DNA from: Beroe ovata
Taxonomy: Eukaryota > Ctenophora > Nuda > Beroida > Beroidae
Direction: 5' to 3'
Assembly: GCA_946803715.1 (NCBI GenBank)
Contig: CAMPET010000155.1
Location: 109,602-162,861 of the forward strand
DNA length: 53,260 nucleotides
Shown: positions 34,932 through 47,600 of the stretch, in pieces
Position numbering within the stretch: the stretch's first letter is position 1
Layout: the number at the start of each line of letters is the position of its first letter
Notes under the pieces: model-generated
Databases searched by the model: none
What the model saw: the letters and a program-made list of their open reading frames with translations, nothing else
What the model was told of the DNA's origin: nothing
Position numbers and translations under genes: made by a program

Positions 34932-35426
34932 GAAACTTAATTTAGGACTATTATAATAGGGATAGTAACTATAGGCATTTGATTATCATAGGGAATGCTA
35001 TATTGTTTTGCCGTTTATCTATTGATTTGCATTATAGCAAGGGAAAGGACTGTTCCTACAGATTATTATGCAAAGGAATCGATTGACTATTCATGAACGT
35101 TTTCTTGAAAAGTGTGTTATGATACAGTTATTCTTAGATCAAGTAAGTTTTCGGAAAGTAAATCTGAATTCTGAATACCAAAGTATCAACATAAAATCAA
35201 CTGAACATAACTGTTCCCAAATATCTATTAATACATAAATCGGCACATAAATTAATCAATGAAGTAATAAACAAAATTCTCGAAAATGAAAATAAAACAT
35301 TGAACGATTAAATGAAGATTCAAGATATGCACAATGCACATTGCACATAATTATCCATGAAAATTGTGAAAAGAATAAAATCATATCACTGTCAATGAAG
35401 TCAAACTCAAGATGACAACATGTTGG
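34932..35426. other. Convergent intergenic region
   Basis: AT-rich 3' flank between the ETS stop (34931) and the GSAP stop (35427). AATAAA-like words occur on both strands. No gene seen. Confidence 0.5.
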
Positions 35427-38400
35427 TCAATAGAACGTGACGCCTCTGAGAGTATCATCCGATTCGGTATTTCTGGTCTTTTCCATGGATTGCTCATTGA
35501 GAACTTGTAATTTCCTGCTTACATCCAAGCCAGGCGGTATCTTGTGATACAGATACGAGTAGAAACTGTTAATCGGGATAAAGGGATGACTTCTCAGATA
35601 AGTGGGCGTCTCATTCTCTGTCTCCACCGGCCCACCTAGTCCCACCTTCTTCTTGACTGCCACCAGGTAATTCTGGGCAGTGAACTGTCTATATTTGGCA
35701 GAGTTCCAGCCACTGAGCGCGTTCAGAGCAGCTGATCTTGGCAGTGCAGACACCAGAGCAGCACACATTGGATCCGTATCCATAGCAGAAGACAGGAATT
35801 TCTTTACTGTTGAGGAGGATAGTTTGATACTCTTATCTGAGATTCGTCTGAGGAATACTTCTCGAGACAGCGTCTTGTAGCCGGAGTAGAAGTGTAACCA
35901 GTCGAAGTTGACGGGAAACGCATTTCCCAGTTGTAACATTGCTAGCTTGTACAGGTCGAGCAAACTGAACAATCCCCTCAACCCTGATTCAGCTTCGCTC
36001 AGTAGATCCTGACTGCTAGGCAACCAATTAGGCGGTTTACCCTTCGATATGAGGATAAGAGACATCACGACATGTCCCTGATGTGCAAGCAGACTGAAGT
36101 AGAGTCTCGCCGAGTCATGGCACGTCTTGAGAGCCACTTCCTCCTCAAATCTCCGTCTGATGTGGTATTGTAGAGCATTGTACAGTGTCTCACTCTCATC
36201 CTCGCTCTCAGCAGGGGAGGAGAGGGTGGACGACATGTCATCAGTGGAACTGTGGGCAGAGTGCAGCCCCTGGGAGAGGGATGATGTGGTAGAGGTCCCG
36301 TTACTGCTACTCGGCCTACATTTGGTTACCATGCTTTCCAAGTGGAAACGGGTGAAGTGCCCAACGTGGCTCACAATTACTTGGAACTTTTGGGAAGAAA
36401 CCATTGGTTTTGTCACAGTTTGTAGAATGTTCGAGACTTTCAGTATTTTATTCCGAGTCAAGGCCGGTATTTTGGATTCCTCGACTAGATATGGGATTGT
36501 GTTGAGAATTCCAGCTGTTATACCCTCCTGAAATGGACAGAAAATATGGTAATGTACTAATTTAGGTCATTGAATGCTCCGTTGACGCCCCTGTTTGTCC
36601 CTCCTTTGCCCCTAAGGGAGCGTCGTGGCGGATTTAGTCAATAGCCGTTATCTAGGTAATACACCATACCCTCCTAGAATTGATTTTTTGACTTGCGCCG
36701 CAGATGTAAGCTGGTTTTTCAACAGTGTACCATCTATAAACCCAAACTATCATTGACGTTATATGACAACTCCACTACTCCATTCTCGCACACTTGGCTT
36801 GTCATGACGGTGACGTCATCGTGTCGTGAGTGNATTAGTCTTCTCTGCTATGAGTTCAGCAAGTTTTTTTATGAAACACCATTGCTTGAGGTGCCATCCC
36901 TCCTGAAGTACTGTATACTGAAATGGACAGAAAATATGGTAATGTACTAATTTAGGTCATTGACTGCTCCGTTGACGCCCCTGTTCGTCCCTTCTTTGCC
37001 CCCAAGAGAGCGTCGTGGCGGATTTAGTCAATAGCCGTTATTTAGGTAATACACCATACCCACCTAGAATTGTCTATTTGACATGCACCGCAGATGTAAG
37101 CTGGTTTTTCAACAGTGTACCAGCTAAACCCAAACTATCATAGTCGTTACCCAGTGGTTACATGACAACTCCATTCCCGCACACTTGGGCGGTCACTTGG
37201 CTTGTCATGACGGTGACGTCATGTCGTGAGTGAGTAAATATGAACGACGTGCGCGCGCGGCGGCGTGCAATTAAAGATGCGCGACGATCTCCCCAATAAG
37301 TCTATGGCGTACTCCGTTAAGTACTGCGGCGGCGTTAATTATTGCCCAACGTGCGAGACCATATTGTGCCAAAATGTGACATCTTGCAAGCTCTCTGAAC
37401 CCTGATCCAATAGATCCGTTTAAGCTTTGGCTTTATATTTAACTTCGGCTTCATAATTAGGGCTCACNAGCACACATTGGATCCGTATCCATAGCAGAAG
37501 ACAGGAATTTCTTTACTGTTGAGGAGGATAGTTTGATACTCTTATCTGAGATTCGTCTGAGGAATACTTCTCGAGACAGCGTCTTGTAGCCGGAGTAGAA
37601 GTGTAACCAGTCGAAGTTGACGGGAAACGCATTTCCCAGTTGTAACATTGCTAGCTTGTACAGGTCGAGCAAACTGAACAATCCCCTCAACCCTGATTCA
37701 GCTTCGCTCAGTAGATCCTGACTGCTAGGCAACCAATTAGGCGGTTTACCCTTCGATATGAGGATAAGAGACATCACGACATGTCCCTGATGTGCAAGCA
37801 GACTGAAGTAGAGTCTCGCCGAGTCATGGCACGTCTTGAGAGCCACTTCCTCCTCAAATCTCCGTCTGATGTGGTATTGTAGAGCATTGTACAGTGTCTC
37901 ACTCTCATCCTCGCTCTCAGCAGGGGAGGAGAGGGTGGACGACATGTCATCAGTGGAACTGTGGGCAGAGTGCAGCCCCTGGGAGAGGGATGATGTGGTA
38001 GAGGTCCCGTTACTGCTACTCGGCCTACATTTGGTTACCATGCTTTCCAAGTGGAAACGGGTGAAGTGCCCAACGTGGCTCACAATTACTTGGAACTTTT
38101 GGGAAGAAACCATTGGTTTTGTCACAGTTTGTAGAATGTTCGAGACTTTCAGTATTTTATTCCGAGTCAAGGCCGGTATTTTGGATTCCTCGACTAGATA
38201 TGGGATTGTGTTGAGAATTCCAGCTGTTATACCCTCCTGAAATGGACAGAAAATATGGTAATGTACTAATTTAGGTCATTGAATGCTCCGTTGACGCCCC
38301 TGTTTGTCCCTCCTTTGCCCCTAAGGGAGCGTCGTGGCGGATTTAGTCAATAGCCGTTATCTAGGTAATACACCATACCCTCCTAGAATTGATTTTTTGA

Positions 38401-41400
38401 CTTGCGCCGCAGATGTAAGCTGGTTTTTCAACAGTGTACCATCTATAAACCCAAACTATCATTGACGTTATATGACAACTCCACTACTCCATTCTCGCAC
38501 ACTTGGCTTGTCATGACGGTGACGTCATCGTGTCGTGAGTGAGTAAATATGAACGACGTGCGTGCGCGCGCGGCGGCGGCGGCGTGCAATTAAAGATGCG
38601 CGGCGATCTCCCCAATAAGTCTATGGCGTACTCCGTTAAGTACTGCGGCGGCGTTAATTATTGCCCAATGTGCGAGACCATATTGTGCCAAAATGTGACA
38701 TCTTGCAAGCTCTCTGAACCCTGATCCAATAGATCCGTTTAAGCTTTGGCTTTATATTTAACTTCGGCTTCATAATTAGGGCTCACTGCTCAGGCGAAAT
38801 ACCGCGCCGAGCGACCACAAAAAGTTTGATGATACGGTGGCCGGCAAAATACGGGGATTAGCTCATCCTAAAGCATATTATGCGTTATGATCTATATCTT
38901 TTATATCTTAGTATATTTAAGTATGTCAGCCTCGTTTAAGAATGGGAGGACATGAAAACTGAATAAAGCATCGCACCTCAAATCCATCTGTTCTGTCATT
39001 TCTCTTGTCTATTTCACTTTTCTCGGTATTTCATCCAAAGAGTGATTACATATTCTCAGAACCGCCACTGACGTTGGTCCATTATAAGAGAACCGTTCAA
39101 GTGTGGCATAAAGACAGAAAACGAGATGGCGGGCAATGCCGTGGGAGGAAATTCGTAGCTCAGCATGGGACATAATCACTGTAATGGGTCCTCGACTCAT
39201 GACAAGCCCGAGTGCTAGTTTGTGGGTAGAAGACGCATATCATTGACGATGGGCTTCATTTCTCGTGCAGGCTCATTTGAATCGTATGTCGTCTCAGAAA
39301 CAGTGATATGATTTATTTTGGATGTGTCTTCCTCCTGCCAACTGTCCTGAGTACAGGTATGGCCAACATTTGCTCGTTGATGGTGGTAAAACATTGGACA
39401 AGTTCGCCATCCATGTTCGATTTGTCCACCCGCCTATTGTTCATGACATTCATAACTCTCCGTTTTACAACCTCCAGAGTGGTACACTAGAGAAGAAACT
39501 GAGCCGATCAAGTGGGACAGTTACAAGTCAATACTACTGTTGAAACAGTCGCCTTTACACGAGTCTTCTCACGAAATAATGGGCCTTGTAATTGAATTCG
39601 ACGATGGGAAAACGGGCGCAGTAGGAGAGGAGCTTGACTATCGTTTCGTGCTCCATCTAGACAAAAATCCCCTGACAGGAGCGCTATTTTGTTTGGATAG
39701 TGATCGTAACAAAAAGTACGGGGACTATATCTTCGGGGAGGTAATACCCGTCTATGAAGAGCAAACTAACATTTGGAGTGTCACCAAATCCTCAACCAGT
39801 TTGAGGGTGAAGCTGAACGGGAGAAATGCGTTAGAATTAATTTTCGAGGATATCATGGATGAAGAACGTCCGTGCTTGTTGCGGCTTAAGGCTGAGTCGA
39901 AATACGTTGCACTCAGACACGCGGACCATGTCACCCTGTACGCTGTAGTGCACATGGGTAAGTATCTAGGTGGTTTAGAGTTTCATATTCCCCCGTTCTT
40001 AAAAGTATACCGTCCTATAACACTGTTGTGCTCGAAAGTTGGAGGAAACTTTTGAGCAACACCTACAGACGTCTATACGTTTTGAAATGTGGGTATAATT
40101 GTGTTTCTAAACATCTCTAACATTACCCCTATTGTATGCCAGAACGCACTCGCTACAGCTAGTGAGGAACTATTCCCCGTCTAGGGTGTTTGCCTGCTGC
40201 ACGTAACTTTTGAATTAGTGGCCAGGTCATAGATCTGTCACCTGGTCAGCTTGTCACACGATCAGTTTGTCACACGCTCAGTTTGTCACGGTATGACGCG
40301 GTCAGAGAACTGTGATCGTGGGTAAGCCTACAATGTACTGATGTACTGCTTTAATATAACCTGTTGTCCCAGTTTCGTATGTGTTGACTGCAGAATGAAC
40401 TCCTTCACCACCTCTCGATGGCACAAACTCGGACTGGACTGCAGGCAGTGGAGTAACATCTTGTGCGACACCTATCACAGAGAATAGTGATAGCTAACAG
40501 ACAACTGAAAAAAGCAGTACAATAGGGGCTTCTGCCCCTTTTTAATTCAATTGTTTTTAGCAAACATTAGACACGCTTTCAAAAACAGAAATTGTCGACC
40601 GCCAGGCGCCAATAACGCAGCATTGTTTTGCACAGTATGTCAATATATACCAATATGTAATGACAATATACCTTCTCGGTTGATCGCAACTTACCGTCAT
40701 ATCCCTCAGGTGCGAAGTGGCAAAGTGTAGCAGGAATGACCATGTGGCGGGGCACTGTACAGATCTGAGAGCTGTCAACAAACCGTCACTGCTTATCCCC
40801 ACCTTTAGGGGTCGTTGAGACATTACATACAGAGACTGTAGCATCATTTCATATATCAGATCAAGTTTAAGTCATTCGATCTTTTTGCGCTACTTTGGCC
40901 GCGGAATAATCTAACATTATAGTTTGTCCGAAGTCTGTCTAAATTTGAAACAACTCTGACAAACATAAGTTTGTACGAAGTCTGTCTAAATCTGAAACAA
41001 CCCTGACAAACATAAGTTTGCACGAATTCTGTCTAAATATGAAACAACTCTGACCTTATAAATTGATTGCTGCATGACCATGATGCTCCTGGTATCTGGA
41101 TGAAGGGAGAGAGGGCAAAGGGGCATTACCTTCCCTGGGTGTTGACAGAAATCTGAAAATAGATGAAACTAAATTTTCAATCAGGATTGAAAATTCATGA
41201 TTTACTCTTCAATCTAGATTGAATAAATTATTATGTGCACAGAACTATCGGTTGGCCCTAGATGGTAATGTTCAGAAATACACGTGAAGTTCCCATCTGC
41301 TCACGTATTACACACTGTCAAATCTGAAATTTAAAACTTAGCATTTTGTGATAAGAATCCACCCGAATTGTATACCATGGTCAGGAGCGAGAGGAGGTGG

Positions 41401-43854
41401 GAAGGGGATGTCTTCGAGAACCATGTGTTTCCTTCCGTCATGCTCCGCACTGGATCATCCATTAAATTATTAGTGCAAATTATTCGCAGAAAGTTTCATT
41501 GAATTATGATCCATTACTTGTGTAACTGTTTGAAAATTCTCCTCACAATTTTCGAGTTGTTTCTAACCTGACATCTATGAGATGTAGCACTGTTGGAGGG
41601 GAGTAGATGAGCACATAGCCCATCACATCCACAAATACCACACTCTGTGTCGAATCAGTCAACTCTCCGTGATCACACTCAACCAGGAACCCTGCATGAT
41701 ACTACTGTGTGTGTGTGTGTGTGTGTGCGTGTATACTGTGTATGTGTGTGTATGTGCGTGTGACACNNNNNNNNNNNNNNNNNNNNNNNNNNNNNNNNNN
41801 NNNNNNNNNNNNNNNNNNNNNNNNNNNNNNNNNNNNNNNNNNNNNNNNNNNNNNNNNNNNNNNNNNNNNNNNNNNNNNNNNNNNNNNNNNNNNNNNNNNN
41901 NNNNNNNNNNNNNNNNNNNNNNNNNNNNNNNNNNNNNNNNNNNNNNNNNNNNNNNNNNNNNNNNNNNNNNNNNNNNNNNNNNNNNNNNNNNNNNNNNNNN
42001 NNNNNNNNNNNNNNNNNNNNNNNNNNNNNNNNNNNNNNNNNNNNNNNNNNNNNNNNNNNNNNNNNNNNNNNNNNNNNNNNNNNNNNNNNNNNNNNNNNNN
42101 NNNNNNNNNNNNNNNNNNNNNNNNNNNNNNNNNNNNNNNNGTGTGTGTGTGTGTGTGCGGGTGACAGTTACCTGCATGCACCACATACACGTAGTAAGAG
42201 GTGTTATACGCCACACACAGGACCAAACACTCCGTATCACACTGTACAGAGCTCAGCACTGTCACTGTAACTCTGTGATCCGGTAGAAAAGCGCTGGTCG
42301 GTCCGATCATAAACCTCTTACTGCCGGGCGTGTGATTGGGTAACAATGCTGCTGTTTACACGCGAAGGTATATTGTATAGTTTGTTCTTGGGTAACAATG
42401 TCGCTGTTAACACGTGTAGTGAAGGTATATTGTATAGTGAAGAAGGATAGTGCAGGTGTAGTGTATTCTCCTAGCGATGGGGTACAATAGTATTTCAGTA
42501 AAATGTTATCATCAAATTGTGTACCTGGTCGCATACAGGCTGCGGTGAAGAGGCAGGGGAAGGCTGACAGACATTATTATCTCTGGGTTACTCCTCGTTG
42601 AGAACTGATACACATTGAACATGGATGTCGGAGACTTCGCATCCCCATCACTCGACTGAGAGGTGCGGGCGTGATGTTCATACAGTGTGACATAGTAACA
42701 GCGTGATTTTCCAGTGGAGCGGCCACATGGCGGCGTGATAATCGGCATATTCGACTCACCTTCTGATGCAGATAAATAAAATAGAGCCGCATGGATGGAA
42801 TATCCAGCTGAAACCAAATGTACTGTTGAACTAGATACTCCGGTTGTATTTGTTGTACTTCCACTTTCTAAAGAGGGAGGGAATGATTAAGAAGTCAGGG
42901 GGAATGAATATGACGAAGGCAGGGGGAATATGACGATATAGGTACCTACTGTAGGTACCTACATTCGATAGTAGTGTTAGAATGTCGAGGGAATCAATAT
43001 GAAGATATTCTCTATTCTATAGTAATGAGTAATGTGAGAATGTGGAGAACATTGCCTATTATAATAACTCACATCGGATTTGTTCAGGCTGGTCGTGACA
43101 TGGATAATTCCTAGTTCTGAGATAAGTATGAATAACCTTATAAACGTGTTCTGATTTATACAATGGTAAATGGTAAATGAATAATCAAACAATCCTTAAT
43201 TCGGGGACTTACTTTGCTTTTGCTGGAAGAAAATGAGATGTTCTTTCCGGTTTCCATGATGCTTTTCAAAATTCCAGGGAAAGAACTGAAATGTTGACAA
43301 CAGTGAATAGAAATATCATTTATGTAATCAATTTGAATCAGCTTGCTCGCGCCAACAAACCAGTAAGTACTGCGTGTATGGATTTTCAATTCCAAGATCA
43401 AACACTTTCATGTTATTAAGCTCCACCAAATATGAATTGTATGTTGAACTTTTTGAGTGCTTCCTCCTTGCAAAAACTGGTGAAAAGGGAGGATAATTAA
43501 GAAATACCAAAATCTCTTATCGATTTGAAGAGCTTAAAAGATCAAACAAAACAAAATAAATCTGGGGAGAAGATAACCTAATAAGTTCATCTCTTCGTTC
43601 AGAGACCCCACCAAGACATCAATGATATCTGAATGCGTGTAGAGAAGAGTAACAGCTGATGAACTGATGCAATATCTCCCGAATTTTGTAGCAGGACTGT
43701 CCAAATTTGTAGCATTGTAAACGAACAAAACGGTGGTTCCTTTAATTCCAATACATTTCAGATTCAATATAGACATTTCAGGCACTTCATCTTCCAACTC
43801 AGAGATTCTACTGTAGATGTCTTCAGCATCAAACTCTTTTTCAAACTGAATCAT
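35427..43854 (-). CDS. GSAP: Gamma-secretase activating protein / pigeon family
   Basis: Thirteen exons join in phase: 43578-43854, 43361-43476, 43213-43285, 43073-43116, 42760-42867, 42525-42655, 42172-42320, 41568-41691, 41376-41449, 41055-41095, 40695-40835, 40361-40471, and a long last exon 35427-36527. The product is 829 residues (human GSAP 854). The N-terminal half is a divergent propeller-like region. Motifs lining up with GSAP from family memory include YNSYLVELNNMKVFDLG, YIWFQLDIPSMRLYFIYLHQ, EIIMSVSLPLPL, VVFVDVMGYVLIYSPPTVLH and LLHCLQSSPSLCHREVVKEF. The C-terminal half (EGITAGILNTIPYLVEES to HPFIPINSFYSYLYHKIP) matches the helical end of the family, where PFIPINSFYSYL resembles the human EFLPLNYFIEIL. 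In mammals GSAP binds gamma-secretase and APP C-terminal fragment; in flies it is the pigeon gene. Part of the last exon is repeated at 37469-38236, and intron 12 holds a nested gene. Confidence 0.8.
36528..38786. repeat. Tandem blocks around Ns at 36832 and 37468: repeated GSAP last exon and intron
   Basis: Intron sequence beginning GAAATGGACAGAAAATATGG occurs three times (36528-36831, 36918-37467 and 38237-38786), with a truncated copy of the last exon at 37469-38236 that is nearly identical to 35760-36527. The copies switch exactly at the single Ns. The third copy runs on into unique sequence. This fits overlapping haplotype contigs left unmerged; only one copy is needed for the gene. Confidence 0.8.
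37469..38236 (-). pseudogene. GSAP (partial copy): Truncated duplicate of the GSAP last exon
   Basis: The 5' two-thirds of the last exon repeated without change in protein sequence, broken off at the N at 37468 before the stop codon. Because of near-identity and the N boundary I regard it as an assembly duplicate. Confidence 0.75.
39308..40055 (+). CDS. Secreted protein of unknown family, nested in GSAP intron 12
   Basis: Two exons, 39308-39356 and 39478-40055, joined by a 121-base GT-AG intron (GTACAG|GTATGG ... CAACCTCCAG|AGTGG), phase 1 on both sides, giving 208 residues. Exon 1 is a signal peptide (MIYFGCVFLLPTVLS). The mature chain begins EWYTREETEPIKWDSYKS and contains regularly alternating beta-type segments, for example LDYRFVLHLDKNPLTGALFC, SVTKSSTSLRVKLNG and CLLRLKAESKYVALRHADHV. 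There is no membrane segment and few cysteines. I do not recognise the family. It is on the strand opposite to its host gene, between GSAP exons 12 and 13. CTCAG at about 39296, just before the ATG, could be a splice acceptor for a 5' leader. Confidence 0.6.
40921..41054. repeat. 47-base minisatellite next to a GSAP exon
   Basis: Nearly three copies of a 47-base unit starting AGTTTGTCCGAAGTCTGTC and containing AACTCTGAC. The last partial copy ends exactly at the donor of the GSAP exon at 41055, so the donor bases (GTCAGAGTTG on the minus strand) are part of the unit. Confidence 0.85.
41767..42140. other. Assembly gap (374 N)
   Basis: Unknown bases within a GSAP intron, with GT microsatellite on both sides (from about 41706 and to about 42160). 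Confidence 0.98.
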
Positions 43855-44601
43855 CACTCAGGCAGGCATGAACAAGGATCAAATCGAAGTTAGTTCGCTC
43901 ATGGATGCTATACACCATGCAGTGAGAGATCTGTGGAATTGCGACGAATGAATATTGCGCGCTAAATTTACTCAGACTGAAGTGGCACTTATAATTTAGC
44001 GCTCGATTTGATACAGGAGAATATAATCATTGCCCTCGCAAGTGCGCGGCGCGACAAGGTAAATTTTACTTATTTTGATGTCGTATTTATAATTATTTCT
44101 TATTAATATTAGAATTCAAATTCATTTGAATATGATTTTTTATCAATTGGTTATGTTTTTATCAATTGGTTATGTTGCACTGGTCATGCATGATCCATTC
44201 ATCGACGCGCCGCGCAGTGATCCTGTTGTCAAGACGATTTACTGCGGAGTTAATCTGGCGTGGATACGAATATTGTGACCAGACATTTCTTGAAAGTGTC
44301 GATTGCCGGCTAATTTTTTATGGCTTTTTGTCAAATTTGTCAATTGCGTGAATTCTCAATTCTCCTCGATCACGGTTGCCTGACATCCTGACACCTTATT
44401 TGTCAGTTGACAACCTCATTGTCTCAGATCGTGAGACTGATGCGATAGTCAGATGGTCTTACTCTTATGATGACTTGTTCGCTTCGGGATTCGTTTGATT
44501 AATGTCTGATATACCTATAGGTATCACTTAATGATAACTTCCCCTGACTTCATCATCCCTTTTACTACTGAACTACTGACATACTTCTTTTTAGACCAGT
44601 G
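43855..44601. other. Head-to-head intergenic region
   Basis: About 750 bases between the GSAP start (-) and the SAXO4 start (+). It holds GC-rich words (GCGCGGCGCG near 44043 and GCGCCGCGC near 44208) and a short doublet ATCAATTGGTTATGTT at about 44142-44175. No open exon. A shared promoter region is likely. Confidence 0.5.
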
Positions 44602-47600
44602 ATGACTAAGGTGTCCCTGGGCCAAGGAACCAAACACATCAAAGCCAGCAATGGCCCAGATAGAGACCATTTGTCTCACTACGCGACCACTTACTCGACT
44701 GTGCATGCCATTTCTGATTTCAAACCACGACCACATACCCATGCTGGAACAGGATATTTGGCCAACTTCAGGCCAGCTGTTTACTACAAGGAATCAATGG
44801 ACCAACTCGACAATCCCGAAATTTTGTTAGTGAATATGTATGGAAGTCTATCCAAAATTTTTATGCAAATTCAAATTTAGGCATTGATTAGAATGACAAT
44901 CACTTCAGATCATCAATGCGTGACAATTATCAAACAACCACCAAACAACATTTCAAAGAGAGTAGAGGAGCGGATGGAACTGGCGCTTTACCGCCCTCCA
45001 TCTACATGACTGGAAGCGGTTTCGTGACAGGAACTGTCAATACACTGCCACTGCAGAGAGAGGTTCAGCCTTTTGTATTGTGTAGAGATTCGAGATTCTA
45101 TCTTAATCTGAGGACAAAATGCCCAAACCGTTATCAATTAGGTTACCGATGTCCACGTTGACACACGCAAAGGACTGAAGAATACTCGCCGACCCTTGCT
45201 CTACAATCTGCAACGCAAGGATCCAATTGAACAGGAATCCAATGGACAGGTCTGTGAAAATGTTTGATATTTGTTTTTCTATTTCCAAACAACTCCCTCA
45301 GTTAACAAGACTAGCAGGACCCGCGTAGTAAGATTGTATCAATATAAAACTCACTATCCAGGGCCCTCTTTACATGAACTCGGAAACTTACTCCAAATTC
45401 AAGGGATCGCCAAGCATGAAAAGTAAGTATTCCCAATCAAATGAGAATTGTTAAGTAATAAGTTGATTCAGTATACAGCTAGATAGATCATGTAACTCTC
45501 GATCCTCATATCTTTTCTCAGTGAACCTGCAAGGGAAGATCGTAGGGAGGAAGGAAGCGTCAGGATTCACAAACGCTCAGAATATAGAGCCCATTACTTT
45601 CCGTCCCGATGAAGACTTCAGAAGACCCAACACCAATGTAAGCATACTTCTCATATTGCTAAAGGGTTAATAGGATTGTAGTTGTCATATCATAACCGCG
45701 TTCTCTGGATTGCCCATGTCTAACGAACTCTCCGACTTCAGGCTCGGCCGATTGGTAAGAGCATCATGAAAGCGTCCTTCTCAGCACACCCTGTTCTCAC
45801 GGTACGAAATATTTGCAACATTCTCGCTATCTCTCTCATTCTCTCATATTAAACATCCACTACTTGCGATTGTGTGCGGTATTGTGCTCTTATATATGTG
45901 TGTGTGTGTCTGTGTGTCCGTGTAAGCATGGATAATTGGTATTCGTCAAAACTCTGATTAAAATGATGCTTGTTGCGTGGCTAGCCGTTGATTTGATCAT
46001 GAGAGACACTTTTTCTCATGTGTGCGTGCGTGTGTGTGTGTGAGTGTGTGTGTATGTGTGTGTGTGCGTGTGTGTGTATGTGCACAGCACTTTAGCTTGT
46101 CATAAAGTTAATATAAATCAAGTTTTATGCAACATTTACAATTCACATACTGTTATGTGCAAAACGTAAGATCTCTCTAAGACATTCCCACACAGCACTT
46201 CCACACACAGCACTTCCACACACAGCACTNACTCAGGTATATACTGTGTGAATTCTGCACTCCTTGACAGGTGACTCAGACTGTACCAGCTATTCCTAAG
46301 CTGTTTTCTCAAGCTTAGCCCTCACTGCAGCTATCTTCCTGAGTAACTCTAACTTGTTAAGTCCAATATGGATTGCGGCCATGAATTAGGAACTAAGTAT
46401 GTACTTCATGCACGTTACATATTTAATTCAATTTATTCACCCACACTACTACTTAAATAAGTTACTTAAAATCAGCAAATTTAAATGCAATACGCGAACC
46501 TTTGAGAGCACCTAGACTTTGGAAAAGTAATGAAATTTCTTGAATTTATTCTTCACACTTCGCACCACATAACATGCCGGTTTCGGGGAGATTCCGAATA
46601 TTTTCAATATTTACACATTTACAGTCGTGACGATAATCACTCCATACGATGATTTGTTGTCATGGTCGCTGAATACATAATAAAAATTGAGTATTTTGTG
46701 CTGCACGATGAACTTGTGGACTGTGGACCACTCTCTATCACTTTCATTGCCCAGAACCCAATTCATTTTACAGGCAGAATTAAGGGGGGGGGAGAGATCG
46801 GCAACCAGGCCAGGATTGTGAAAATATTTTGAAGAAATATCCGAAACTGACCATCTAGAATTTTCATAGTTAAAATCAGCGCCGTAAAACGTTTGCAAAT
46901 AATGTGCAAGATACCGATTGTTTGATTTAAAACACTTGCAATTTTGCTTGTGTGCAGCAAAACTTTACAACTTACATTTTAAACTGGCTGAATATACAGA
47001 TATACTCTCCTTTACTTTCACAGTGCGGGCTTCAGCTGTAGTCGGAGAGAATATTTTGAAAACAAGCAGGGGCGAATGCTATTTGCATCGGATACAATTG
47101 ATCGCGTCTTTAATACTGAGATTCATCTCTGTTTATCTAGAAACACCCTTACAAAGCTGTTAATGGAGGCATGACTGAGGTCTGAAGACAAATAATCAGA
47201 AAGCTATAGATCACGGAAACACGCTCCCTCGCCCATTTTTACATTATATCCACGATCGGGAGATTTTCGCGCCGCGCACCCGCATATATANTTTAAAACA
47301 CTTGCAATTTTGCTTGTGTGCAGCGAAACTTTACAACTTACATTTTAAACTGGCTGGATATACAGATATACTCTCCTTTACTTTCACTGTGCGGGCTTCA
47401 GCTGCAGTCGGAGAGAATATTTTGAAAACAAGGAGGGGCGAATGCTATTTGCTTCGGATACAATTGATCGCGTCTTTGATACTGAGATTCATCTCTGTTT
47501 ATCTAGAAACACTCTTACAAAACGGGAACACACTCCCCCGCCCATTTATACATTATATTCAACACCAACCTATTTCAATTCCAGTTTCACCACACCACCT

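Noticed and set aside
41130-41152. A 23-base mini-exon in GSAP with good splice sites
   Set aside because: Including it puts the following exon (41055-41095) in a phase that runs into a stop in the exon after; skipping it keeps the whole gene open.
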